NCBI GenBank assembly: GCA_000499405.2
Contig: HG738138.1
Span: forward strand, 10,600,888 to 10,664,887
Reading direction: 5' to 3'
Origin: Onchocerca volvulus
Lineage: Eukaryota > Nematoda > Chromadorea > Rhabditida > Onchocercidae
Length of the DNA stretch: 64,000 nt
The notes beneath the pieces are model-generated. The model was not told the DNA's origin. It searched no databases and saw nothing but the letters and a program-made list of their open reading frames with translations. Positions 36,801 to 51,332 of this stretch are shown piece by piece (the stretch's first letter is position 1; every line of letters begins with the position of its first letter). The position numbers were made by a program, and so were the translations under genes.

Positions 36801-39800
36801 GATGCGAGAAAACTGACGAGAAAATTCGATATTTCTACACATCTCTTCAATATTCTCGAATTGTTAACATATGAGAGTGTTGCTCTTCAGCAAAATTTTT
36901 TGTTTTTGCGTGTGTGTGGGCGTATTTATGTATAAGTTATGTTCGAAAATAACATTTACACAATATAATCAAATGATTCATCAATTGAATTTTTTCAAAA
37001 CTACTGCAAGTTTGAGAATTTTGCAAAAGAATAAACAGTCGCAACCTTTCGACTATGTATACAAAAACATTCGATTTCGAATTATTTATTGTCGGAAATC
37101 TAGCAAGTTTTTCCAAATTCAATATCTTATTGATCTTGGAGCAAAAAAGCACTCATTTGTAGCCGCTATCGAACAATGATTACAAATTCTTATTTATTTA
37201 TCAAGAACTTGCCTTCTTTAGCAGTTTTTTCGTACACATGCACCGAATAGCTTCATTTGTAATTATTTAACATTCAACATTTCCGTTATTCCGAAATTCT
37301 GAAAAATCCGATACGTTGGTGCCATTAGTATATCAGTTATAGCTCAAAACAAACATTGTTCCATCACCAATATTTTCCCGAAAAAGTTGTAAAGTTCTTC
37401 TGGCATATTTGTTTTTATCTGTTGATGCATAATGAAATCCTTGCTTCTGTGATTACTTGGCCACAATATCATTATTCTGGTAGACCTTAGAATTGAATGC
37501 GTTTCAGATCTTCTAATGCTTATTATTTTTTATCAAACATGCATAACATGTGTTCTGTATTAAGTGCTGAAAATGCGAAATATTCTTTAATGATTAAAAC
37601 GATAAGAAATTGAAGCTTAGAATGTCAAGTTGTATCATTGCTGTTCAAGTTGTTGCAGTCTAAAAATTATGTCTAATAAAATATTTCAAATCTAACAGGA
37701 GCAAGAGAAGGTCAACCATTCTCAAAATGAACATTATCAAAATTTCAAGTCTGGGAATCCCTACTAAATAATACAAATAGAAAGAAATGAGTTGTATATA
37801 GTGTGACCATCCATATCTGATCCTTCAATCATCCGTATTAATTAAAGAAACAAAGTTTCTCTTCAGTTAAATTTCACGCTATCTCATTATCCTAATAATT
37901 GCCAAAATCACCATTCTAAAAAACCATTAATTCGAGAATTAACTTCATTTCGATCATTATTAATCATTAATCGTTTTGAGTATCAGTAATATTGACCACG
38001 GAAATGTGAGATTTGGGTTACATCGATCTCTGTACAATTAGACGATCTATGAAGTAAACTTTTGAATGAATAATTAATATTACTCCCAATATCTAGACGA
38101 ATATGTAAGAAGAATCAATTAATGTATTTAAAGCGAAGATAAATCTAACAGATTTTTGCACCTCGGAAGAATTGTTGGATATCACTTTATCCTTCAACTA
38201 AGAATCTGAATCTCTTCTTTAATGCTTGCTTCTCTCCGATCGATTCTCATCTCACTTCGAAAGCATTTCCTTCTCTTTGCAGCCAGTTCGAGAAAATAAA
38301 AACAAAAACAATGAATTATTACAAAATATATATACCCGAACTTGAAATTTCAAGTAAAAATGTTCCACTTTTCCGAATTAATTTCTGGCAAACAATAATT
38401 ACCTATCATTGAAGGAATTTTAATTTTTCACGGGAGAAAAAATTCCAATTTTTCAGTTATAAATGTATGCAGAATTTGCAAACAAAGGTATGATATATTA
38501 ACAAGACAGGATGCACACCTATTTTTGACGTGCAAAATCATTTCAATAATTAATTGTTACAAACGATAACATCAAAGTTTTTCCAATCAAAAAATAAATT
38601 TATCATTTTTAGAAGAGGTGAAATTTGTTGCCAAATAGCACTTCGTGCACTTTTTGTCCTTCTTGCACAATTTAACATAAATGAATCTACACTCGATTTT
38701 CACGATGCTATAGTTCAATTCATATACAAATTTAAATTTAGGAAGATGGCAGCTTTAGGATAAAGTTCATTCCGATGAATTGTTGGAGGAGAAATACCAC
38801 AAACAAAATCTTTCTGCTATGGAATATTTTATTGAGAATCCTAATATTTTATTATGATAGTATGCAAAAATTTTGAAAAAATGAATTTAGATGTCAGCAA
38901 TTTGCTTTTTAATTTCTCTCAAATTTACAAAAATCTTTGCAACTTTTCTAGTTGCAAGTGTAAGTGTTTATCCATCCATCATAAATACTCAGCAATCAAC
39001 AAAATTCTGAATAATCGGCAATCTTACAATCAGCTGTTGTTGGTGATATTGCTAATGGGTAAAACTGGTATTGTCCTGTCCAAATAATATCATTTCAGCA
39101 ATCTTTTTGTAGCATAGATTTATGATACGAAATTTGATGCATAAAATAATCCTAGATGAATGCTATTTAACTATTACTTCTCGATAAAATCTTTGCATTA
39201 ATATGGTTTGGGATATTTATATTAGGAGTTTAGAAGTTTCAGATAAAAAATGTACTTCACAAGTAGTTTGAAGTAACAAATTTTGTTTTGTTTTTCTTTT
39301 AATTTAATATTGATTGCGAAAAGGATCGAATATTTTCAATGCATACATCTATCATCATTCAGCGACAATTTCATCGATGTGAATTTATAATTCTATAAAT
39401 AATAATAATTATCATCATCATTCTCTAATGATTGCATGTTGCAAAAATTTATTTAAAATTTTCTGAATTTCATATTTATTATACCAGAAATGTGTTGATT
39501 ATTGATCAGTCGGTGCAAAATTTTATGATTTTTAAAAAATTCACATTTTGAGAATTTATTTTCTTGTGAAATAATTAATAGGTTTGTATCGGAATAAGCT
39601 GGAAAATGGCATGCCTTTTTATCTTTTTGTCCTTTTTTCGTTTCAGTCGAAAACGATCACAGTGATACCGTGATTTACCGGAATATCTCAGTCGTAATTG
39701 CCCATATTCATATCCCAGCGGTTTTTACAGGCTTATATATTATTATTTTTTGACACGCAGACTTAAATTTGTCAAATTTCTTTAATCTACATCAATTGGC

Positions 39801-42332
39801 AACATGAAAGAAATAAATTCAGTGATTAAATTAACGAAAGGCAATATTTATTTTGCAGCATATAATTTCTTCTCCACATTTCTTCCAATGGTAGAAATTT
39901 ATGAAATTAGTGTAAATTTTGCACCGAAAAATAGGTTTGTGCTGAAATAGAAAGAAATATGTTTCTCAAGAAATAGAAAGAAAAAAAAATTTATTTTTTG
40001 TCCGAGTTTAACATTGCAGATATTGCTCGAAACAAAGAAGAGTGAGACAGATTGTTAAAAGGGTGTCACGTTCTAAAATTTTTTTTCCATTCGTAATTAG
40101 GTTTCCTGATTGACAAAAAAAAAAATGTTCGTTATGAAATTCAAGGAATAAGAGAATGAATGATTATAATAAAAAAATATTTTAAGCTTCATTTTAGTTG
40201 GCAGTAAAATTTACGAAAGAACATTCTGTTGTTTTCTAAATTATTAATCAAAAAAGTTGAAGTTTTAGCCAAAAAAAGAAACTGAATGGAGTGAAAAATG
40301 AATTGTAATTACATTTTAATATTTCATTTTGTCCATGCACAATTATTTGGAAAAAATTTCTTTTCACTGAATCATTTGCAAATGCTATCTGATATTAAAT
40401 TATCTGACATTAAGTCTTCTGAGATTTTCCATTGAGCAATTTGAGATGATAACGTATAATTAACGATGTTCTAGACAAATTTGTCAAATATATATTCGAT
40501 GAAAATGGAAACAGATCAATTATTATGTTTTCAGGAGTAATTCTGCCTTTTTTTTTCTTAAATAAATATAATAAACGCATCTATACCTGATAGTTTCATT
40601 TTAGTATTGAAATATGTTTAAGCAGCCTCAAATCGCTTATATTTCTATATATCGGAAAAATTTCGAGTATTTTTTTTGAAAATGAAAAAAATATATATAT
40701 ATTTCAGTCATTTTCATATTACTATAACGATTCTGCGGTGGATAAAAATTTTATGAAGAGTGTAAAAGAGGAAGAAAAAATATCGAATTGTTACTTACCG
40801 AGAAATAATAAGCATATAAAATGTTATTTTCATAATAATAAGTAGTAATTATTTTTTTTATCGACGCATTATTTTAGAATTGAAGAATATTCCCAAAAAA
40901 AGAATAATCCAAAAATACATGCAAAAATTTGAATTCATTTTGTTGGTATATATATAAATGAAATTTAATTTCTATAAAAATTTAAAGTTTTCTTGACATT
41001 AAAAAATGCTGCAGGTGTACAAATTGTACAGTTTTACTATATTTACTTGATAAAAAGTAACTAAAATTTTTAGTTCGCATTCACAAATTATACTGCAGCT
41101 TGAATTATGATCATGATAACTTGAATTATGATAATGATAATTTTGATTACGATAATGATAACTTATTGCTTACATCAGTGAGTGAAAAAAAAGCATTCCA
41201 ATCATATTAATTAAATCGTTACTAACAATATATTGAGATGATTGTACATCGAAATGCAGCTGCAGTTGCATCTTTTGATCAAATAGAACTTGCAAGCAGC
41301 ATTTCAGTGCTGTTATCAACAACATAGATGAATCGATTGAACAAATATCGATATTTGACGAGTGAAAGCGTCGAATATACAAACACATAAGACCAGCAAT
41401 GCATGCAATTCATACTTTTTACCATCACTTCCTATTCCTGCTCATATATAAAGTAAAGTTTGCATGCAGTTCAGTCATCGACAGAGCAAGGTAGGCTAAA
41501 ATAAATAAAATTGTATAATTTTTATTTAAATCACAATATTTCCATTTAGATCAATAAATGAACAATGCACAATTCATTGAAGTGATTAAAAAATATATTT
41601 TACCTTAAATCTCAAATAAATTCGTTGATTTTTAAGGGAAAATGAATTCATGCGTAAAGATATGAAAAACTGCAGTAATTGAAATCCGATAAAATTTAAT
41701 TCACATAAATTTAATGTTAAAAATTGTGTGAATATCCTGATTAGATTACTATCATATAATTTCGAAAAAATCTTGACACTTTTGGTTTTGATGAAATTTT
41801 TGTTAAAATGCTAGCTTTTTTTATTCGGAATAAGGTATTTTTAACGATATTTGACAAATTTGACAAATTTTAATTATATAGATTTATACGAAAATCACTT
41901 TTAAGTTGTTTGTGATAGCTCAGTTTTATTGTTTAAAATTCCAGAATTTACATACAATTTTTTGTAGCAGTGTTTTCTCTGATTCAGTGATTCAGTACTT
42001 GTCAATTTTCGACTGAAATTTATGATTTTTCAGACAGCCACAACCATCGAAAGTCAGGTTATTGCTTACTGTATTCGCTGATTCAGAACTTTCAAATATG
42101 CATAACGCTGATAAATTGATAAATAATTTATCAATTAATATTTATCTTTTTATGAGACCTTTGCCCAATTAGCATATCATATGACAAATGAGTTGTGACA
42201 GTGAGTTCGCTTCATGAGATATTACGACAATGTTATTTTTGAAATAGTATTCCATACAAAATATAATATATAACTTTTACATTTAGTCTAAAAGAGATTA
42301 ATTTCGACAAAATTTGAAATTAAGCAAATCAG
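33823..42332. other. Long AT-rich region without a supported gene
   Basis: About 8.5 kb lacks any exon chain I can defend. A patch at 35465-36622 has higher GC and several short exon-like open segments beside AG acceptors, one with a hydrophobic stretch (36295-36350). The frames conflict and I assign no family. Open frames at 36871-37179 (N-terminus hydrophobic), 38554-38763 and 38854-39087 are short and unrecognised. Bases 41100-41160 hold imperfect repeats of GATAATGATAA. Confidence 0.45.
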
Positions 42333-43100
42333 CTTCTCTTATTAAGAAACCTTTATGGAGGTAAAGCAACTAGCGGTAATAATGAAACGAATCAGGATAT
42401 ATTACAATTAATTACTACTTACATACTGAAAGGATATGCGATACGCAAAATTGAAGCGTTCAACGATCGCATTTATCTTTCTCGATATCGACGCAACTAC
42501 TGGCTGGGAACGAAATATTACTACATGGTATTGTGTTCTCACATTAAAACTTTCAGTAGATTTTCAAGCAAAAAATGTTTTGTAGTTGAAAGTACAAGAT
42601 TTCTTGATTTCTTGAAAATTTTTTCTCAGTATTTTGTTTTAGGATAACTTCAATTATTTACCAACACGAGACACCTGTTTGTATCATATGGATTCAAATG
42701 AACGAGAAAATTTAGAGTATGTGGATGAATCACCCATATATGATATTATTTATCAGTAAGAATTTGTAAAATTTATAAAATCATTTTAGCATTTTGATTA
42801 AAAGAGTAAAACAAAAATTGTTCAAATTTACGGCGGATAATTAACTCACTACACAATATTGTCTTTCGTTCGCATTTTAAAATTGTTGAAATGAAACTAA
42901 GTTCGATTTCTTCAGATGTCAACGTTATGTTCAATACTGCTGCGGGTTAACCTGCTGTTTGGATGAATTTGGCGGAGATTTGCATTCGTCATCTCTTTAT
43001 CGTGAAGCTCTCAATTTATGGAATACATCGCCAACTTTTCACTCTCAACTACATTTTTTTCCATGTCTGATTTTTGTAGTTCATTACTTACATATTTAAA
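42333..43100 (+). CDS. CX-module protein (nematode Cys-rich membrane protein), 5' end unresolved
   Basis: Three exons join in phase: 42333-42527, 42643-42755 and 42916-43100. The peptide carries the nematode CX module: a YWLGTKYYYM block, a lone Cys (DTCLYHM), then CQRYVQYCCGLTCC, the diagnostic closing Cys cluster. CX proteins are usually secreted or single-pass membrane proteins of unknown function. Here the C-terminal segment ends in a weakly hydrophobic stretch (FFPCLIFVVHYL) before the stop at 43098. The start codon and signal peptide are missing upstream. An ATG at about 42019 before a possible donor is a candidate but lacks a signal peptide. A further 3' exon coding for a clear membrane helix cannot be excluded. 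Confidence 0.6.
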
Positions 43101-46100
43101 ATTGTTCGTTGAATTAGATGCGACAATTTAGAAGACTTTCCCAACTTTTTGGGTACAATTTTCTTAAAAAAAAAAAAAGACTAAAAATTTACGAAAACTT
43201 AGAATTTAACACTAAAATACTTCGCTGATGCATATGTAATCCAGAATAAAGACCTGAAAAAGTAACATATTCAATTCATCATTATTCCAGATTTTCGATT
43301 TTCTCCTTTATTAAACATGAGAATGCACAATTGATTCAAATTAAATTTCCGAATGATTTAAAGCTCGGAAGACAGGTGCTAAGCAATAATATGCTTATTA
43401 ATTTTAACTGTTAATTTTTTTGTGTATTTTGATAATTATATTATTATATTTCTAATGTATTTATTACATTGATTGGTTCTTCTCTGTTATGTAAACTGCA
43501 ATTCTATTTTTAAAATTTTTGCATTCATTTTTAATTTAAGTAAAACCTTACTTTTGATATATTTTCTATGCCATTCACAATGTTTTTAATAAATTAATAC
43601 ATCGAAAATACCGCAAGTTCAACAAATATTGCGATGAATTTAAGTTTTCAAATGTTAGGAAACTTCATGTGTGTATGTGTATGTGTTTGTGTGCGTGTAT
43701 GTATGTATATTTATATTTATGTATGTATGTGATTATTAGAAGATCATATATTTGAAATTTAGTGATAACAACGACTTCCAAATTAAACAATTTATTTTTG
43801 TAGTTTCTTATAAGTAAATTGATTCTCATCTATTCCATTAGATCGCTATTTTTGTATGCAAAAGAAAAATTATGATTTGTAGAAAGCCATAAGAAATATT
43901 TTTTATTTATAATCCCAGTGCTTACGAAATTCGGATTAATTGGTGATATTAATTTTGTCACTAATATAAATTAATTATTAGTGATATTAAGAAATGAAAC
44001 AAGTGCATTAAAGAAAACAAATTTTATTTTGTGCATTAATTACTAGTATTATGAAATGTTATTCTGTAGAACAATTATGTGCCAAAGGAATAGATTTCCG
44101 TGTGATGGAATATTCGCATAAGAATCATGAAGATCAGGTGCAAGTAAAAATAATAATAGTTCGTTCAAAGAATAAGCTTATAAAGAAGGTAGCAGATTTT
44201 CAGATTGACCTTTGCCCATTGAGCATCAATTTTATATGTGCTATAGTCTGTCTGTTAGTAATATTTATACTATGACGAAACCTCTTTTTGAGTTTTGCAA
44301 AGCTAACAATTGAGCTTTCGGGCGGCTCGAAGCTTTAAAATTGGCGGATTTATTGACTTAATATTTGGCGAATCGTATTTCTATAAATTATTTAAAAGTC
44401 ATAGAACAAACTACTGATCGATATATGCGCCAAGAAATATGCATCAAATCGCTAACATGATGAAGTCATTGACTGCTAACTGTTTGCGCTTTAGTAGTTC
44501 AGTTTTTGAATTATGATTTTAAAGTTTTGTTTTTAGGGGCAAATTGTAAGTGTTCTAAATCGAAGCTCAAAATCATAATCCAAAGAAAATATAGTTGAAA
44601 GAAACTATACTTAGAATAGCAGTAGCGAACTTTAATAGGCCTATTTAAAATTTAGAAATTTTAAAACTATTTATAGCTTATAAAAGCTAAAAAACGATAA
44701 CAATTATTGCTTAAAGATATTAGTACTTAAATTACTAAATTCAATATTTAGGAAATGAAATTTGAATTTTACTCATATTAATCAAAAAACTTATATTTTC
44801 AAAATTCAAGATGCCGTAATCAAAGGAAAAATTATTTTTCAATATAAATTATGAAACAAAATTTTTCTTTAAAATTGGGTATGATAATCATGAATTGCTG
44901 TGCATTATCTATTCAGTTTTTGAAATAAACCTGCCAGATGACGAGACTTACATTTTTGCTAGCTCCTCGTATCACTCACGAGAACTAAATATACGAAGTT
45001 TGTACTGATTTATTATTAGTTTGGGTAGTATTGTCACATTTTGGATGTTACCAGGATAATATAGTAATATTATCACCGAAGAACTTGATATATTTCTAAG
45101 AAAGGTACCATGATGTTTCTTTTATAGATGACAAAATGAGTGTCAATCGACAGAAAGGATGTGCAAGAATGAAACTTTAAAGTTGTTGTGATGCGAATAG
45201 TTCAATTAGTGATTGTTTTCATATTGAAAAGATGAGGGAGGATTGAAATCAGGAATTACAATGAGATGGAATTTGTGGGGATAGAAATGAAAGGAGAGGT
45301 CTGATACAATCCGTCTTTGTTTATGGGTGGTTTTGAAAAAGTGGGCCATTGTTTGTGACCTAAATGATTTTAGGTTGGCTGAAAATCGGAGTTGATTTAT
45401 GCCTGTTTTGTTTTGCCTTGTCGGTTATGTACCGGCAGCTAATCGGTGAACTTACTTTACTCAGTGTTATTGCATGCTTGGTGCACTCCAGAGGTATTCT
45501 TTGCTTTTTTCCTTTTAACATAATATTCAAATTAAATGAGTTATTCAGTACAATAATTCTGTTGTCAGCAATTTTAAGAAATCAAGTTTTTTTATCCCAT
45601 TGCCAGGTGAATTTAAAGACAATTTGATGCTAATAATATCCAGATATGTTCTATCCTTTCTTTTTTTTTGAAATCATTTTAACTGGAAATATCTGTGAAA
45701 GGTACTTATGCATTTGAAATCATTCCATGTTTTTTTTCGTATTTAAGTTATTTACGACAAGAAGTTGTATAAGATTGAAAGTGAGATGTTGCTAACTTTT
45801 TAATACTCGCATAATTACCTGTTGGTCATTCTGCGGTGTTGTAGCATCCTTTTGTTCTTTCCCGGATAAAGAACTGAACTTTTTCAGTTAATATTATTAT
45901 TTTTCAGTGATCCTTCTGATTTCTTCAGCACGGAACAGAAGTCATCGTAAAGGATGTCCAATATGCATTCTTTTTCAGGATATCTAAAACTCTGCAAAAA
46001 AGAAAATGCAAAAATGACCTCTAAATTTTGAATTATAAATCTTACAATTGAATTTCTTTGCTAAATTTGACAATTTTTTCAATGAAATCGAAATTTCAAA

Positions 46101-46187
46101 TAAAATTCTCACAAAATTTCTACCGAATGAAGTAAACTTCCTGTTATTTTAACCTTTTCTTTAAGTAGAGAAAAAATCTTTACATTG
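43101..46187. other. Intergenic DNA with microsatellites and an unassigned ORF
   Basis: A GT/GTAT microsatellite occupies about 43669-43731. An open frame at 44051-44275 (74 codons) ends in a strongly hydrophobic C-terminus (NFICAIVCLLVIFIL), as a tail anchor would, but nothing else supports it. The first exon of the Cys-rich repeat gene, with its signal peptide, should lie in the last kilobase. A hydrophobic frame at 45364-45500 is one candidate I could not link in phase. Confidence 0.4.
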
Positions 46188-49031
46188 ATGAAACTTATAC
46201 CAATACTTAAGAATCCTATTGAAGTCATACTAACTACAGAATATAGCAATCGATACTGTCCGAATTCTCAATTGCCTGAAATCGACGTTATTGGTGCCAT
46301 AAAGCATTGTTTGCCAGGTCCACTTTTATACATTTTTTTTTTTAACTTTATGAAATTCCTGTTACATCTGTTAGAAGGTAATTATTTCAATTACTTCTTG
46401 AACTCCAATACCTTTCGTTCTTATACCTAATATTTGCAACTGAAAATTTTGACTGAATTACTCGGCTTCTGATATCTCAGATTTGTCGGTTCAAAGATTC
46501 AGTATTTCAGGGCATGAAGGATTATGTGGACCAGGATATTCCTGTTATTTTTCCGGTACAAATTATCAATGTTGTCCAACAGAGGAAGAAATTGATTTGG
46601 ATACTATCCTTGAATGTCCCTCACCTGGTATTACAATACTTACAGATGCTGGTTTGCCCCTTATTTGTATTCCGGGTCTTCACGACTGCCCACAGGTGAT
46701 TCATGTGACATGAGCATGGAAAATTTAAATTAAGCCCAAATTATTCGATTGAAAGTCTTTCTTGATTCCTCGTGGGGATTCTTTATTTTCTAGATTCTTC
46801 GTGGCATCTTTCTTTTTCTAGATTTTTCATAGAATACCTCACTTTCTAAATTTATCATCGGAATTCTTTACTTTCTAAATTCTTTGCGGAATTTCTCATT
46901 TTCTAGATTTTTTTTTTGGGGATTCCACCTTTTCTAAATTTTCCACTCATTTCACTGTTTCTATTTGAAGTTAGTTTCCAACAAATTGTATCAAAATCTT
47001 ATTGGAAAGTTACACATGTTGAAATCTAATTCGTGTAACAGTAAAGTGAAAATTTTTAGAGTTCCATGCAATGTCTTAACGTCGGGAAATATTCAATATG
47101 TTGTGAAGGATCACCATCTATCACTGAGGAACCTTACGATACTCTTTCATTAAAGGAATTGAATTCTCCTGATGAAATAATCCAACCAATTGCATTGAGT
47201 AACGAGCTTCTCAATATACCAAATTTAGAATGCCCGGAACCTGCCTTCACTATACTTAATGGTAATGGAGATCCACTGTCATGCAATGAAGAAGATTGCG
47301 CTCATAAAGTAATTTCTTTATCACACTTAAGAGGAGTTTAAAAAACTAGTAATATCTGATGCAACTTAGGCTCTCAACTCGTCACGCAATGCAATCAAAT
47401 TACGGCTATAATTGTGGCATACACAGCTTATACAGAACAAATCAAAACAGTTAAGAGCCTAAAATAAGCCAAGAAATTTATTTATGGATTCGGAAGTATC
47501 GTCTCATTAACACTAAAAACCGATCACAAAATAAAAAATAGTAATAAATACGATTGATGTCATACAAAGTATAATAGTATATGACAGCTTTTGATCTTAT
47601 ATAAATTCTGTTCTGTTCGGTTCTCAATTTTCATAATTTTGTTTCAGCCGGGACGTTTTTGCTACAAAATACTAAATACACCGATATGTTGTGAAAGTGA
47701 AGAAAGAGCTATTGATGATGATACAATGATCAAGAAAATCTTACAAGAAAAACATGAGAAGGAAGGAGACATCACATGGAGTGCTCTAAAATATACGCCA
47801 ATAACGATCGCTCAACACCAACTGCAGCAAAATCAACTATCACAAAACGACAATCGCTTAAGTGCTAATGTATCAAATGTCGCTAGTTCACCAATCCTTG
47901 ACGAAAGTGATTCTGAGGTGGCTTTGTTCAAATCTTCAATGAGAATATCCTTGAATCCCAAGTGTCTAGAATTCAAGGATACAACTTTTCTCTTCACCTA
48001 AAATTTTTCACAACCATTAGCAGCCATAAATGATACTAATTTACACATGTACAGTTCATTTTGCAAATTTTTTTTTTGCTAGATTTCGATGACAAGAAAC
48101 ACTGACGACATTTCCACTTTACGAAATGTGCATTATTGAAGATTTTAAATCTGCTTTAAAATACTTCAAATAAAATTTGCAAATCATTCATTGATATATT
48201 TGCAGTAGCAAAATTTTATAGGCAAAACAGACTAATTTGGAGGTAACAACGTCAACTGAGGATAGTTTGGCCATGCATTCTGGTGAGAGGCCAATTGATA
48301 ATCAGCACAGAAATTCTCAGCAATCAATTAAACCTAATAATGCGAATACATCCAATGCGATTACTAATTCCTCAACTACTATTCCCACAACTTCCTCAAC
48401 CACAATTATCAGAACTACCACAACAACAGTAACGCCAACAGTAATCACTTCGACGTCAGCATCTAAAGCATTCGGAAAACCAAATGTAATTTATATTTGA
48501 AGTGAATAACTGAATTTTTTTACCCTACATAACAATTTTAGCTGAGTTTTAATTAATAAAACGGAAACATTTGCCACATCAGAAGTTGCTTCATGAGAAA
48601 AATGCTGTAAAGATGAGTAATACATAATAACTTGCATTATAGAGACAAACGTCCAAAAATTAGGTGAGGATATTTTTTAACAAGAACAAATATTATCAAC
48701 TTCAACAATATCAACAAAATATTCGTCATATAAATGAATGGAAATCTAATTTCTTCAAATATTTTTACAGAAAAAAATCCAATACCAAAGCTTGACACCA
48801 CTATCTGGAGAATCACAGGAAGATGGAAATGTAATGAATCGATACAAACCGCACAATGCTGGAGGATATGCCGTTTCACAAGCATTTTCATTGAAAATTC
48901 GTCGTACACCAAATGATTTACGGGCCTTGGCGCGGGAATACCTTCTCGAACATATTCGACGTGGATGGCCTTATAGTGATGAATTCTACAGAGCTTATAG
49001 TGAGTTTTATACTATTTTTTATACTATTTAA
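46188..49031 (+). CDS. Protein with three lustrin-type Cys-rich repeats and a mucin-like segment
   Basis: Six exons join in phase to 462 codons: 46188-46317, 46481-46695, 47060-47308, 47648-47917, 48222-48485 and 48771-49031. Three tandem Cys-rich units share the order CP..(C)..C..C..CC and resemble the lustrin/'Cys-rich repeat' found in many nematode extracellular proteins: unit 1 (CPNSQ .. GYSCYF .. CCP), unit 2 (CPSPGITIL .. DCPQ .. ICCE) and unit 3 (CPEPAFTIL .. DCAH .. ICCE). The phase-0 introns inside units 2 and 3 sit at the same place. Exon 5 codes for a Thr/Ser-rich, mucin-like stretch. Exon 6 is basic and hydrophilic (REYLLEHIRRGWPYSDEFY). It is probably extracellular or cuticle-associated. 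No signal peptide is seen at the chosen start, so an upstream exon is likely. Confidence 0.65.
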
Positions 49032-50013
49032 ATATCAAAAAATTCTTTATAAACAAAATTTAAGACAATAATGGTCAGACTTGTTTTGCTAAGCTTTTTG
49101 CATTTTCAATATTGATTTCTTAAAAAAAAAAGCACTGAGCTTTTACAAGTCACTTGTGCTACAAGAAACTTTTAGAAAAAGAAGGCATGTTTTTATTACT
49201 GAACTTTATTTGTTTAAAATGGTATCGATATTGCCAGGATATCGCAAGTGTTTCTGAGAATAACTCTCAAAGAATGTTTTACTTCCCATTTATTTATTTT
49301 TATCTTCCCCATTCATTCTTATGACAGCTGGAGGCTGAAAGTTTATCTGATCTCGATACTTTTAAATGAATTAAGGACGTAAAAATAGTGATAGAAGTGG
49401 TGCAGTTGCCTTGCTAAGCATATAATTAATCAAAAAATCTACACCTAAAAATATATATTTGCAGCACCATTTGAATCTAATCAACAAAATGAAGTTATTT
49501 TTCACGAACAAACTTGAAAGGTGGTTGACGCTTATCATCATTTTGTCACAGTTGTTTTATACTTTGTTGTAATAAATTTCATTCTTTTTTCCTCTCAGTA
49601 ATTCAGAAGCATTAAAAAAGAATTTTTTTTTTAATATCAAAGTGAATCACAAAATAAACCCTGAATGGTCATGTGGCTAGAATTTCGACAAGAAAAATTG
49701 TCGAAAGTAAAATCATCAGCAAATTTAAAGTGATAACAAAATTGTCTAAATAAATCTGAAATACGTCACGTTAGATTATTTAATGTCGAGATTAGTGGAT
49801 GCAAAAATTTAGGCGGCAGAGAAAGCTTTCACGTGTTTTGTCGACATTTTCCTCTGCGTATATTTCAGTAATAAATTTTTGCTAAAAAGCAAGCAAGCGT
49901 TCAGTCAATCATAATAGGAAAATCGCAATTGATAATTCATCATTCCATGTATTTATTTTCTCTCCACTGATGTTTAATTTTAACATCTAATTGAAGCTTG
50001 GAAATGGAGGAAT

Positions 50014-50100
50014 GCAGAGCACTGAGGACATATATGAACTTTATGCAGAACACTGCGGACATACATACATATATGAACTTTATGCAGAACACTGCGATGA
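50014..50100. repeat. Tandem repeat with GCAGA(A/G)CACTG units
   Basis: Three copies start at 50014, 50045 and about 50084. Each reads GCAGAACACTG or GCAGAGCACTG, and the first two are followed by GACATA..TATGAACTTTAT. The second has an inserted ACATACAT. Confidence 0.8.
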
Positions 50101-50716
50101 ATCAATCAGAGTCCAAGTGACTTGAATTATGGAAAATTCACCAGTTTGGGTGAAATGAACTAAACAGTCCAAGTAAATCATGATCATTCGACCCAAAGTC
50201 GATTCACAATAGTGCCTTGCCAAACATTGTCACGACATTCGCCTGAATATCACTAATTAACACTGTCCTTTGTACTGAAGACTGAACGCTAATTCGAGGC
50301 TGGGAAGTAGACCACGACCCATCTCAATCTGACTGCTGTCTAATCGAATAATTCGACCTGATTCCAAAAAGATAGAAGTGGCAGTGATGGATACGACTAA
50401 GTGATCAAGTCTTAATCTATCATATTTCATCCCATTCAACGTTAATAAATCATAACTTCGGTTGCATTCCGTTAAAGTCTGCTTATTCGGATATCTTGGC
50501 CACATTTGATCGAAAATGTTATTTCATTCACTACTGGCAGAGTGAAATTTCTTCCCTAATGGACAAGTTGCTGCCGTATCACATGCCGAGAATTTTTCCA
50601 GTACCTAAACGATAGCTTCCGATTTATTCCATTATCACGCTTAAATCCGTTCTTAAAGACATCACTGCGGATATTTGTAATACAATGAAGACGCCGTCCA
50701 ACATCACCGCAATAGA

Positions 50717-50767
50717 CACGTAATCGAACAGTATTGTCACCCACACGTAATCGAACAGTATTGTCAC
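50717..50767. repeat. Direct repeat of 24 bp, 27-bp step
   Basis: CACGTAATCGAACAGTATTG followed by TCAC occurs at 50717 and again at 50744. The step is a multiple of three and keeps an open minus-strand frame. Confidence 0.85.
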
Positions 50768-51332
50768 GCGCGCCCGCCATTGTCTGCCATGCAACAGAAT
50801 CAGCGGTCATAATGCAACGGCGCGTCACAAACTGTTTTATCCCCTTGTTGAGCATTTTGACGTGCTTTGTGTTTTGTTTCCGAGTGTTATGGGGTAGCAT
50901 TGACTTTTCCGAACAGTTGTCCTGCCCTCTCGTGTACGATTACGTTGTTGACGTCATTAGTATAGCTTGCTATGGAAATACCATGCCTTGGAATGGCTTG
51001 CGTAGAAGTATTTGGAAGATATAAGGTTGGAGACTGAGTCCTGACATATTTGCAAGAATCGTTTGCAAAACATTTTCGTTTCATTCCTTCCTCTGACATA
51101 TTTTTCCTACATCTTTTCCGATCCAAGAAAGTTTTAGTATTTTGTTTAAATGCTATTTCCATCCATTTTTCACGTGATGCGTGTTGAATTGTCTAGGAAA
51201 TAATATGTTCAAGTAGAATTAAATCCGTTATATCTGCTTCATAGTGTTCGCGTGTTTGTGTCGTAATTTTGTTACTAAAATTCTTGCTGATTGCATTCTA
51301 GAGTCAACAAAATAAATTCGAAGCATTGAATA

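Larger units (their letters stand above)
49032..51332. other. Intergenic region upstream of hid-1
   Basis: Bases 50014-50100 are a short tandem repeat and 50717-50767 a 27-bp-step repeat. A GC-richer block at 50240-50910 has open minus-strand frames (50257-50505 and 50556-50900) whose residues look protein-like, but they match no family I know. The hid-1 promoter should lie in the last few hundred bases. Confidence 0.45.

Noticed and set aside
36871..37179. 102-codon ORF with signal-peptide-like start
   Set aside because: Cys/Phe/Val richness comes from a GTGTGTG-type stretch and both strands are open; no motif is recognised.
44051..44275. Tail-anchored small membrane protein
   Set aside because: Only the hydrophobic C-terminus is suggestive; single short frame with no splice or homology support.
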